Assembly: GCA_022793895.1 (NCBI GenBank)
Contig: JAAWDS010000006.1
Coordinates: 124,001 to 188,000, forward strand
DNA from: Provencibacterium sp.
Lineage (GTDB): Bacteria > Bacillota > Clostridia > Oscillospirales > Ruminococcaceae
Length of the DNA: 64,000 nt
Direction: 5' to 3'
Numbering within the stretch: the first letter of the stretch is position 1; every line of letters begins with the position of its first letter. The notes beneath the pieces are model-generated. The model did no database searches and was not told where the DNA came from. It was given only the letters and a program-made list of their open reading frames with translations. Of the stretch, positions 55,151 through 62,724 are shown piece after piece. Position numbers and translations under genes: made by a program.

Positions 55151-56602
55151 GTGAAAACTATTTTTCTTTTAATGGATTCTCTTAACCGCCATTATCTGGA
55201 AGCCTACGGCGGCCAGGTGAAAACCCCGAACCTCGACCGGCTGATTGCCCGCAGCCTGCGGTTCGACAACCACTGGTGCGGCTCAATGCCCTGTATGCCT
55301 GCCCGCCGCGAGCTGATGACAGGAAGGCTCAATTTTCTCGAAGCGCCTTGGGGAGCGATTGAACCATGGGATGACTGCCTGCCGGTTGAGCTGCGCAGGC
55401 AGAAAAGGGTGTACAGCCATTTAATTACCGATCACTACCACTATTTCCATGGCGGCGGGGAAGGCTACCACACGCTGTTTGACAGTTGGGAGTTTGAGCG
55501 CGGGCAGGAGGGGGATGTCTGGCACCCGCTGGTGAAGGAGCCGGAAATCCCGGTTTTTCGTGGTAAAAACCGGCGTGCCTACTGGGTCAACCGTACCTTC
55601 ATCGACCCGGAGCAGGATGAGAGCTACCCGACCCCGCGCTGCTTCATGCGTGCCATGGAGTTTTTGGAGAATAACCATAGTGCCGATAACTGGCACCTGC
55701 ATCTGGAGGTGTTCGACCCGCATGAACCGTTTGTCTGCCCGAAAAAATACCGGGATCTGTATCAGGATGACTGGAAGGGCCCCTACCATTTCGACTGGCC
55801 GCCCTATGCCGCCGTTACCGAAGGGCCGGAAGCAGTACAACATATCCGCCGCAGCTATGCCGGCGTTTTAAGCATGGCGGATGTCTGGCTCGGAAAGCTG
55901 CTGGATAAGATGGATGAGCTGGATATGTGGAAGGATACCGTTCTCATCCTGACGACCGATCACGGGCACCTGCTGGGCGAGCACGGCTACTGGGCGAAAA
56001 ACTACATGTTTGACTATCGCGAGCTGGCGCAGCTGCCGCTCTTTATCTGCGCGCCCTCCGTTTCCCCAGGCAGGCGTCAGGCGTTGACCGCCTCCATGGA
56101 TATCATGCCCACCCTGATGCAGCTGCATGGTGCGCGGCTGCCCGATGGAGTACATGGGCGCTCGCTCTGCCATCTGCTGCATCAAGAAGAATCACACCAT
56201 GACGCTGTTCTTTATGGCTACTTTGGAAAGGATATTAACCTGTTCAACGGGCGCTATACCTACTGCCGCCAGCCCTTAAACGGTTCGGTGGTACACCGCC
56301 ATACGCTGATGCCGACCTCCACTGCCGGCTTTATAGACCGGGAACAGCTGCAAAGAGCGGAAATGGGCATTTTCCTTCGCTATTGTCATGATATCCCGCA
56401 GCTGCGAATTGCCGTCCCCTCCCACCGGCATGCAGACGCCCCGGATTTTAATCCCATCTATGATCTCGACTCCGATCCATGGCAGGAACACCCTCTCCGT
56501 TCTCCCGGACTGGAAAAGAACCTGGAGGAAACGATGGGACGGCTCCTCGACCGCTTTGACGCCCCAGATTGCCAATATGTACGGACAGGGCTGAGAAGAT
56601 AA
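55151..56602 (+). CDS. Sulfatase, anaerobic Cys-type
   Basis: It hydrolyses sulfate esters on a glycan. It belongs to the alkaline phosphatase/type I sulfatase superfamily: the metal-site start IFLLMDSLNRHYL, and the signature CMPARRELMTGR with Cys48. This Cys would be oxidised to formylglycine by a radical-SAM maturase (anSME), which is not encoded here. TDHGHLLGEHGYWAKN and the late ITD/TTDHGH metal ligands fit. At 483 aa with no signal peptide it should act in the cytoplasm on imported substrate. Start is GTG with GGAG upstream. Its divergence from the regulator-kinase pair ties it to the importer locus. Confidence 0.93.
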   Translation: MKTIFLLMDSLNRHYLEAYGGQVKTPNLDRLIARSLRFDNHWCGSMPCMPARRELMTGRLNFLEAPWGAIEPWDDCLPVELRRQKRVYSHLITDHYHYFHGGGEGYHTLFDSWEFERGQEGDVWHPLVKEPEIPVFRGKNRRAYWVNRTFIDPEQDESYPTPRCFMRAMEFLENNHSADNWHLHLEVFDPHEPFVCPKKYRDLYQDDWKGPYHFDWPPYAAVTEGPEAVQHIRRSYAGVLSMADVWLGKLLDKMDELDMWKDTVLILTTDHGHLLGEHGYWAKNYMFDYRELAQLPLFICAPSVSPGRRQALTASMDIMPTLMQLHGARLPDGVHGRSLCHLLHQEESHHDAVLYGYFGKDINLFNGRYTYCRQPLNGSVVHRHTLMPTSTAGFIDREQLQRAEMGIFLRYCHDIPQLRIAVPSHRHADAPDFNPIYDLDSDPWQEHPLRSPGLEKNLEETMGRLLDRFDAPDCQYVRTGLRR

Positions 56603-56774
56603 AAAATGATATGAAGCCTTTATAAAGCGAATCGATCCCATCTTTTACCTTCGGCTATTCCGCACCAAAAGCTGCTGCATCTCCAGAACGGCAATATTTC
56701 CGGATAGGATATCAGAAAGCAACATGTCTGCTGTGAATGATTCACATGATATCGCTCCGCACCTTGTCCCGCCC

Positions 56775-58127
56775 CTATCCATTCTTCCTCTGCTCCAGAG
56801 CCAGCCCAATCAGCCGATCCGCCCCATCCGCCATAAACAGCGGGATATTCAGCATATCGCCGTCCAGCTTTAAGTTATCTAATGAGAAGCGCACGCGGAG
56901 CTTCACCTGTTCCAAAAACAGTTCCCTAAACTTTCGCAAACTCTTGCTGGCGGTGTTGGCTTCCGATTTAACCTCGACCGGGAAAATGTCATTCTCCCGT
57001 TGAATCAAGAAATCTACCTCATAGGGCGGATTATTCTGGCTCCAATAGCGAGGCGTCACCTCGAACTGCCGGATGAGCGTTTGCAATACATAGTTTTCGG
57101 TCAGCGCGCCTTTGAACTCAGTGAAAAGGCGGTTGCCCTCGCCGAAGGCTGTCGGCGCAAGCTGTGCAAGGCGGCGCAGCAGCCCCACATCTACCAGATA
57201 GATCTTGAATGCAGACAGATCGTCATAGGCCGACATGGGAAGCCCTGGCGCGGTGCTGCGGTACACCTTATGGACGAGCCTTGCATCCACCAGCCATTGC
57301 AGCGCGTCCTCATATTCACGTGCCCGCGCGCCCTCCTTGACCACCTTGTAAATGAACTTCTTATTCTCGCGGGCAAGCTGGGATGGAAGGGACTTCCAGA
57401 TCATTGAGATTTTCGGAAATTCGCTGACATTTGGATGTTTGGCAAAATCGCGCTCATAGGCGCCAATGATATTTGACAGCGCTTCCTGCATGGCCTCCAC
57501 GTCCCGCGCCTCAGTCCACATCAGAACGGGTTCCGGCATTCCGCCAGTGACATAGTACATCTTGAGCTTTTCATAGAGCGGATTAAAGAAGGCATCCGGC
57601 AGCGGCTCCAGCGTATTCACCGCATCCAGATACGCTGCCAGATTTTCGTCGCCATTGGCGATTAGAAACTCTGTAAAGGTCATAGGGTCAATCTGCATGA
57701 AATGGACCTTGCCCACCGGAAATGAGGAGGGCTTCGCCAGCGCGATGCCCAGCAGCGAACCGGCGCAGGCAATATGGTACTGCGGCGCGTTCTCGCAAAA
57801 ATACTTCATGGAGTTAATGACCTTCGGGCAATCCTGTACCTCGTCAAAGATAATAAGCGTTTTTTCCGGCAGGATTTTCTGCCCGCTGGCCAGCATCAGA
57901 TTTTGAAGAATGCGGTCAATATCCTTGGTGGTCTCAAAAAACTGCCTGTATTCCTCGTTCTCATCGAAGTTGAAGTAGGCCGTGTTTTCATAATAACGCC
58001 GCCCGAACTCTTTGAGAACCCATGTCTTTCCCACCTGGCGCACGCCCTTCAGGATTAAGGGCTTGCGATAGGGCGATTTTTTCCAGTTAAGCAGCCGTTT
58101 CAGGATCAATCGTTCCATTTGATTCAT
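56775..58127 (-). CDS. AAA ATPase with DUF4143 domain
   Basis: This 450-aa protein has the AAA_14 architecture. Walker A is LKGVRQVGKTWVLKEF, Walker B is LIIFDEVQDCP, and the sensor region has ACAGSLLGIAL. A C-terminal DUF4143 domain follows (YVLQTLIRQFEVTPRYWSQNNPPYEVDFL, a PD-(D/E)XK-like EVDFLI..VEVKSE). Such proteins are very common in gut Clostridia and often multicopy; their role is unknown. No partner gene is apparent. The 172-bp gap on its 3' side contains only a 15-bp palindrome (TGTGAATGATTCACA, 56732-56746). Confidence 0.9.
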   Translation of the reverse strand: MNQMERLILKRLLNWKKSPYRKPLILKGVRQVGKTWVLKEFGRRYYENTAYFNFDENEEYRQFFETTKDIDRILQNLMLASGQKILPEKTLIIFDEVQDCPKVINSMKYFCENAPQYHIACAGSLLGIALAKPSSFPVGKVHFMQIDPMTFTEFLIANGDENLAAYLDAVNTLEPLPDAFFNPLYEKLKMYYVTGGMPEPVLMWTEARDVEAMQEALSNIIGAYERDFAKHPNVSEFPKISMIWKSLPSQLARENKKFIYKVVKEGARAREYEDALQWLVDARLVHKVYRSTAPGLPMSAYDDLSAFKIYLVDVGLLRRLAQLAPTAFGEGNRLFTEFKGALTENYVLQTLIRQFEVTPRYWSQNNPPYEVDFLIQRENDIFPVEVKSEANTASKSLRKFRELFLEQVKLRVRFSLDNLKLDGDMLNIPLFMADGADRLIGLALEQRKNG

Positions 58128-58259
58128 TCCTCACGTATTTATTGAAGTTTATGTGATTTATGTTCACGCTATTATTATATCCTGTTCCGGTTTAAAAAAG
58201 CAATAGCATCACAATAGTCATTAAAAACTTTATACGCTTAATTCGCACTTTATAAAACA

Positions 58260-58301
58260 AACCCTCTGGAATCTTGCATTTCTGTAAGATTCCAGAGGGT
58301 T
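58260..58301. terminator. Hairpin in the gap before the small recombinase-associated gene
   Basis: AACCCTCTGGAATCTT pairs perfectly across a 10-nt loop. The minus-strand side is followed by TGTTTTATAAAG, so it would stop leftward transcription, although no leftward gene is seen beside it. The rest of the 58128-58525 gap has only a TATAAT at 58412-58417, a possible -10 for the next gene. Confidence 0.55.
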
Positions 58302-58525
58302 CAACGGCATTACCGTTCTGCATTCTCTGCCGGCACACGGGAACGTTCCCCATGTAGGCCCTCCCCTTTTATCTCATACCGTCGTCCATATACGCTCAAT
58401 CCATCTCCTGCTATAATACCAAAAAATCATACAACCAGCAAATAACCATGCGTGCCCATCCCAACTTGCATAACAATGAAGCGCTGCGGAAATAATAACC
58501 ATAAAGCAAAGCAGGGAGGCTCGCT

Positions 58526-58705
58526 ATGGCTAAAAGCAGGAATCCGGCGGTTCAGATTTCGCAGCAGGAAAAACAATATATTCTCGAACAGCTCTGGCTC
58601 TCCTATTATAACGATACCTTGTATGAAAAAGGCCTCATCACAGAAAACGAGTGCAACCGGATGCGCATACGGATTCAGAACCGCACCGCTGTAAGCGGGC
58701 AATAA
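58526..58705 (+). CDS. Small SHOCT-like protein upstream of recombinase
   Basis: This 59-aa protein is absent from the ORF track. It reads QQEKQYILEQLWLSYYNDTL, then YEKGLITENECNRMRIRI. Its compact helical pattern and GLIT.E..NRM motif resemble the short SHOCT-domain proteins often found next to large serine recombinases in clostridial mobile elements (recalled, not searched). GGGAGG sits 6-7 nt before the ATG. A terminator follows directly, so it is its own transcription unit. Confidence 0.7.
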   Translation: MAKSRNPAVQISQQEKQYILEQLWLSYYNDTLYEKGLITENECNRMRIRIQNRTAVSGQ

Positions 58706-58710
58706 AAATA

Positions 58711-58748
58711 GCTGCGGGCGGGAGTATACGTCCTCTCCCGTCCGCAGC
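58711..58748 (+). terminator. Terminator of the SHOCT-like gene
   Basis: GCTGCGGGCGGGAG pairs with CTCCCGTCCGCAGC (one G-U) across 10 nt and is followed by TTTACTTTT. Confidence 0.85.
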
Positions 58749-58763
58749 TTTACTTTTCCCTTA

Positions 58764-58803
58764 TTGAGAAATTCACAACCTTATGTTATGATAATATTAT
58801 CAT
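58764..58803 (+). promoter_or_regulatory. Recombinase promoter with overlapping palindromic operator
   Basis: TTGAGA, 17 bp, TATGAT (58764-58792) is a good SigA-type promoter. The 16-bp perfect palindrome ATGATAATATTATCAT (58788-58803) covers the -10 and probable start site, so a dimeric repressor bound there would block transcription. Confidence 0.7.
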
Positions 58804-58832
58804 GATTTTACGAACTTTTATGGAGGCCGCCC

Positions 58833-60533
58833 ATGGATATCCACCACATCCGCCAGCAGCTGCGCCAGAAATCGCTCTATGAAATCCCTCTGCGCGTCAC
58901 CTACTACGCGCGCGTCTCCTCCGAGTCGGATGAGCAGCTGAACTCCCTAGGCAACCAGATCCAGTATTACGAAGACTTCATCAAAAAGAACCCGGCATGG
59001 GTATTCATGCCGGGCTATATTGACGAGGGCCTTTCCGGCATCTCAACTAGGCGCCGGGAAAACTTCAACCGCATGGTGGATGATGCCGGTAAGGATAACT
59101 TTGACCTCATCATTACCAAGGAAATCTCCCGCTTTGCCCGCAATACGCTCGACTCTATCCAGTATACCCGCCAGCTTCTGTATAGCGGCGTCGGCGTCTT
59201 TTTTCAAAACGACAACATCAATACCTTCGATGAAGACAGCGAGCTGCGCCTTTCCATTATGTCCTCTATCGCGCAGGATGAGCTGCGAAAACTTTCCAGC
59301 CGTGTCAAATTCGGACACCAGCAGGCGATAAAAAACAATGTGGTTCTCGGCAACGACCGCATCTTTGGCTACCGCAAGGAGCACAAGCGGCTCGTTATCG
59401 ATGAGCAGCAGGCTCCGATGGTACGGGAGCTGTTCGCGCTCTATGCAACCGATGCCTACAGCATGAAGCAGATCGAAACGCTGTTCTGGAACCAAGGCTA
59501 CCGCAACCTGAACGGCAAGAAAATTGCCCATTCGACCATGGCGAACATGATAGCCAATCCAAAGTATAAGGGCTACTATGTCGGCAATAAGGTCAAAGTG
59601 GTTGATATGTTCACCAAAAAACAGAAATTCCTCCCGCCGGAGGAATGGGTGATGTTTAAGGATGAAACCGGAGAAATCGTCCCTGCCATCGTTTCGGAGG
59701 AAGTATGGGAGCGGGCCAATACCATCCTGCGCCGCCGAAGCGAGGATGTGAAAAACCGGCAGGGTATCTGCAACCATGCGAACCTTTTAACCGGCAAGCT
59801 CTTCTGCACCCAGTGCGGGGCCCCCTACTACCGGCGGGAATCGAAGGATAAGCGGGGCAACAAAAACAGCAAATGGGTCTGCTCCGGGAAGATCAACAAC
59901 GGAAAGGAAAGCTGCGCCTCCTTCCCCATCTATGAATCGGAGATAAAGCCGCTGCTCTTCGAGGTATTCCGGGATACGCGGGAAACCTCTGCCGCCATGA
60001 TAGAAGAATACGGTCGGATGTACCGTTCGATGATCTCTGACGGCCAGCTTTCCGGCAACATTGCCGCACTCGAAAAAAAACTGGACATGGCGAATCGAAA
60101 GAAAGCGAAACTTCTTGAACTCGTTACCGAGGGCAACATCTCTGGCAGCGATTTTAAAGAGTTGAGCGCCCAGTGCGGCGCTGAGGCAAAGGCTGCCGCG
60201 GCCGAGCTGCAAGAGCTACAGGCACAGCAGGAATCGAGCGAAGAATTCCGCCTGCATATGGAAAAAATCCGCAGTGCCCTTCAAGCCGCAGAGCGGGACG
60301 TCTCAAACGGCGCCATCACCCGCGAATTTATTGGTACCTTCATTGATAAAATCTTCGTCACCCCGCAGGAGGACGGCTCAATGCGCCTTGATATCCGCAT
60401 CTTCTCCGGCGAGAGCACAGCGAAGTATCTGGAAAGGCTCAAAAAGCGCGTTTCTTTGCAGGAGAATGCCGAAAGCTGTACGGGCCACATGTTCAAGAAA
60501 ATGATTGAAGCCTACGAAAACTCTATGAAGTAA
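58833..60533 (+). CDS. Large serine recombinase
   Basis: This site-specific recombinase acts through a serine-DNA intermediate. The N-terminal resolvase domain has YYARVSSESDEQ (catalytic Ser in RVS) and LIITKEISRFARNTLD. The Recombinase domain spans about 170-280 (YRKEHKRLVIDEQQAPMVRELF). A zinc beta-ribbon domain (LTGKLFCTQCGAPYYRRE..WVCSG) and a C-terminal coiled coil follow. At 566 aa it is complete. Such enzymes integrate or excise phages and ICEs, and some flip promoters. No cargo or attachment-site pair is evident around it. GGAGG lies 7 nt before the ATG. Confidence 0.95.
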   Translation: MDIHHIRQQLRQKSLYEIPLRVTYYARVSSESDEQLNSLGNQIQYYEDFIKKNPAWVFMPGYIDEGLSGISTRRRENFNRMVDDAGKDNFDLIITKEISRFARNTLDSIQYTRQLLYSGVGVFFQNDNINTFDEDSELRLSIMSSIAQDELRKLSSRVKFGHQQAIKNNVVLGNDRIFGYRKEHKRLVIDEQQAPMVRELFALYATDAYSMKQIETLFWNQGYRNLNGKKIAHSTMANMIANPKYKGYYVGNKVKVVDMFTKKQKFLPPEEWVMFKDETGEIVPAIVSEEVWERANTILRRRSEDVKNRQGICNHANLLTGKLFCTQCGAPYYRRESKDKRGNKNSKWVCSGKINNGKESCASFPIYESEIKPLLFEVFRDTRETSAAMIEEYGRMYRSMISDGQLSGNIAALEKKLDMANRKKAKLLELVTEGNISGSDFKELSAQCGAEAKAAAAELQELQAQQESSEEFRLHMEKIRSALQAAERDVSNGAITREFIGTFIDKIFVTPQEDGSMRLDIRIFSGESTAKYLERLKKRVSLQENAESCTGHMFKKMIEAYENSMK

Positions 60534-60550
60534 GCTGCTTCAACAATTTC

Positions 60551-60590
60551 CTAAAGTGGCAGGGTGGTTATAACCGCCCTGCCACTTTAG
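60551..60590 (+). terminator. 40-bp palindrome after the recombinase gene
   Basis: A 20-bp arm around AAAGTGGCAGGG meets its inverted copy with almost no loop (19 of 20 pairs, counting one G-U mispair). Only CTTTTCC follows, so it may be a terminator or a recombination-related palindrome. Confidence 0.6.
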
Positions 60591-60658
60591 CTTTTCCAAC
60601 TGCTTCCCTTCCGAAGCGTTCTTTTAGCGCCCCTGGTAGAGACGGTCCTCAGGCTTGC

Positions 60659-60688
60659 TTGACGCACGAAGCGAAACCGGCGTATAAT
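60659..60688 (+). promoter_or_regulatory. SigA-type promoter for the calcium-loop protein operon
   Basis: TTGACG, 18 bp, TATAAT, leaving a ~165-nt leader before the first gene. No gene was accepted between 60591 and 60854. Confidence 0.65.
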
Positions 60689-60854
60689 GCACAAAGGTGT
60701 ATGCCGTCAAACAGGATTCGTAAGTTATCCGCAAATGCCGCTCCATTCATTCCTTCCCGAATAAAAAATTTTGAAAGTTTGAATGGATATCCCCCTGGCA
60801 ATCGTATTAAAGATGAAGTCGGAAATGACTATCGAAAATAATGGAGGCGTCATC

Positions 60855-61187
60855 ATGAAGAGGACATTGATTGGAATTTTAGCGGCAGCAACGGTGTTGG
60901 CGATTGGAGTAACCAGTGCGTTTGCGGCCGCCCCTGTGGCTGGACAGAACTTTACCGATGCCGACGGCGACGGTATTTGCGATTATTTTGGGAGCGCCTG
61001 CGACTATGCCGACACGGATAACGACGGTGTTTGCGACAACTGCGGCCGATACCATAAAGGGTGTATGGCAGCAAATGGGTATGGCGGAAATTTCGTGGAT
61101 GCAGACGGCGACGGCGTTTGCGATAATTATGCCTTCCGTCAGGCCCAAGGCAGAGGAAACGGGTTCCGGGGTGGACGCAAACGGTAG
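60855..61187 (+). CDS. Small secreted protein with three calcium-loop repeats
   Basis: The 110-aa product has a signal peptide (MKRTLIGILAAATVLAIGVTSAFA). Three Asp-rich loops follow: DADGDGICD, DTDNDGVCD and DADGDGVCD. These match EF-hand-like/dockerin or thrombospondin-3-type calcium-binding loops, each ending in Cys. The tail is Gly/Arg-rich (GRGNGFRGGRKR). It lacks the paired helices of a true dockerin. It is 15 bp upstream of an ECF sigma gene and probably co-transcribed. It may be a secreted calcium-dependent binding protein. The ATG at 60855 has GGAGG 7 nt upstream. Confidence 0.8.
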   Translation: MKRTLIGILAAATVLAIGVTSAFAAAPVAGQNFTDADGDGICDYFGSACDYADTDNDGVCDNCGRYHKGCMAANGYGGNFVDADGDGVCDNYAFRQAQGRGNGFRGGRKR

Positions 61188-61202
61188 CAAAGGAACGGCA
61201 CC

Positions 61203-61688
61203 ATGCGCAGCGAGCAACAAGTAAACAGAGCTATCGAACAATATTCTAGCACCATCCGGCGGCTTTGTATGTTACATTTGAAAAATTATGCGGATACCGA
61301 GGACATATTTCAAACGGTGTTTTTGAAGTATGTCCTTAGTTCCGTTTCCTTTGAAAGCGTGGAACATGAAAAAGCATGGCTGATTCGAGTTACTATCAAC
61401 GCCTGTAAAGATCTGCTCAAAAGTTTTTTTCACAGCCATACGGTATCGTTCGATGACATCATCGAACAGCCGGCAGAGCTTCCCCCAGATTACAGGGAAG
61501 TTTTAGAAGCGGTGTTTTCTCTGCCCCCAAAATATAGAGACGTTGTCTACCTGCATTACTTTGAGGATTATACGGCACCTCAAATCAGCCGCATTTTAGG
61601 GAAAAATGTAAATACAATTTATACGTTCCTAACCCGTTCCAAGCAGATGCTTCGGGAAAAGTTGGGAGGTGATGGATATGAATGGTAA
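61203..61688 (+). CDS. ECF-type RNA polymerase sigma factor
   Basis: The 161-aa product has sigma region 2 (LHLKNYADTEDIFQTVFLKYV, then HEKAWLIRVTINACKDLLK) and region 4 (LPPKYRDVVYLHYFEDYTAPQISRILGKNVNTIYTFLTRSKQML). It directs polymerase to a small regulon and is presumably held by the next gene's product. The stop overlaps the start of the RsgI-like gene. Confidence 0.95.
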   Translation: MRSEQQVNRAIEQYSSTIRRLCMLHLKNYADTEDIFQTVFLKYVLSSVSFESVEHEKAWLIRVTINACKDLLKSFFHSHTVSFDDIIEQPAELPPDYREVLEAVFSLPPKYRDVVYLHYFEDYTAPQISRILGKNVNTIYTFLTRSKQMLREKLGGDGYEW

Positions 61689-62463
61689 AATAAAGGAAAT
61701 TTTTAATCAGATACAGGCAGAAGAAAAATTGAAAGACCATACCCGCTCCTTTCTTGTACAGAAAACAGAGGGATTTACAAAAGCAAGCCCCGTAAATCAC
61801 CCATACCGCATGTTGGCTGCGGCGTGCGCATGTTTACTGTGCCTATGGATAGGAGGATACCGGCTTTATTTTACCCCAACGGCCGAAATCAGCATAGATA
61901 TAAACCCGTCGATCGAAATAGGCGTCAACCGGTTTGATAGAGTCGTCTCTGTGAACGGTTATAATGACGGCGGATGGGAATGGCTCCATTCGCTCGATAT
62001 CAAATTTATGAACTATACCGATGCCATGGATCAGGTGCTGGGCAGCGAAAAGATTGCCGCCTTATTATCCCAAAACGAGGTTATGACCATCACCGTCACA
62101 GGAACGGACGAAACGCAGTCCTCCAAGATACTTTCCAAGGTCGAGTCCTCTACAGCGGAGCAGAAGAATACCCACTGTTATTTTGCACCTCCGGAAGAGG
62201 TTGCAGCCGCCCATGAGCTAGGGCTTTCCTATGGAAAGTATCAAGCCTTTTTACAAATACAAATGTTTGATCCCAGCATTACTCCTGAAACTATTCAGAA
62301 GATGACAATGAGAGAAGTCCGAGACCTCATGGATCATTTGCCGCAGGATCATGAGAATGAAACACAGCTGCATGACTATAGGGGACAGGGACGCCATGGA
62401 TTTGGCAACGGATATGGGAACGGCCGGGAATCCGGAAGGAAAAGGCAGGGAAACAGCGAATAG
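61678..62463 (+). CDS. RsgI-like membrane anti-sigma factor
   Basis: The 261-aa product has a cytoplasmic N-terminus (~50 residues), one transmembrane helix (MLAAACACLLCLWIGGYRLYF) and the RsgI extracytoplasmic signature EISIDINPSIEIGVNRFDRVVSVNGYNDGG. It ends in a Gly/Arg-rich tail (HGFGNGYGNGRESGRKR). In SigI-RsgI systems of cellulolytic clostridia the outer domain senses polysaccharides. Here the partner is an ECF sigma, and no carbohydrate-binding module is attached. The ATG at 61678 has GGAGG 8 nt upstream and overlaps the sigma gene by 11 bp. Confidence 0.85.
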   Translation: MNGKIKEIFNQIQAEEKLKDHTRSFLVQKTEGFTKASPVNHPYRMLAAACACLLCLWIGGYRLYFTPTAEISIDINPSIEIGVNRFDRVVSVNGYNDGGWEWLHSLDIKFMNYTDAMDQVLGSEKIAALLSQNEVMTITVTGTDETQSSKILSKVESSTAEQKNTHCYFAPPEEVAAAHELGLSYGKYQAFLQIQMFDPSITPETIQKMTMREVRDLMDHLPQDHENETQLHDYRGQGRHGFGNGYGNGRESGRKRQGNSE

Positions 62464-62514
62464 CAAAACAAGTAAGGACATAAACGGCGATGGGAAAAGA
62501 GCCGCTGGTAAAGG

Positions 62515-62557
62515 AATTGCCGCGCTTACCGCCTTCCTCTATGTAAGCGCGGCAATT
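62515..62557 (+). terminator. Terminator after the anti-sigma gene
   Basis: AATTGCCGCGCTTAC pairs perfectly across a 13-nt loop, followed by ATTTCCCC. The U-tract is short. Confidence 0.65.
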
Positions 62558-62662
62558 ATTTCCCCTGTTCAAAATCCTCCGGGCGGCAAGCATCTTTTGG
62601 ACGCAGCCCGCTTACCAAAAAGAAAAATACGGCGGGGACTTCCACAACCGGTTAGCATCGGT

Positions 62663-62668
62663 TATAAT
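62663..62668 (+). promoter_or_regulatory. -10 candidate for the GH51 gene
   Basis: A perfect TATAAT lies about 57 bp before the ATG without a clear -35. The palindrome AACCGGTT at 62646-62653 overlaps the expected -35 region and could be an operator. Confidence 0.4.
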
Positions 62669-62724
62669 GAAAAAGCGCCTCAGACAAAACAGGATTACCC
62701 TCTTAAGGAAAGGAAGCGGACGAT

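Noticed and set aside
58452-58694. 80-aa ORF listed in the track over the SHOCT-like gene
   Set aside because: The 59-aa frame at 58526-58705 has a proper ribosome site, sensible composition and family resemblance; the listed ORF is a shadow in another frame.
60659-60841. 60-aa ORF before the calcium-loop protein
   Set aside because: Its TTG start coincides with the -35 of a good promoter, there is no ribosome site, and it would lie in the leader.
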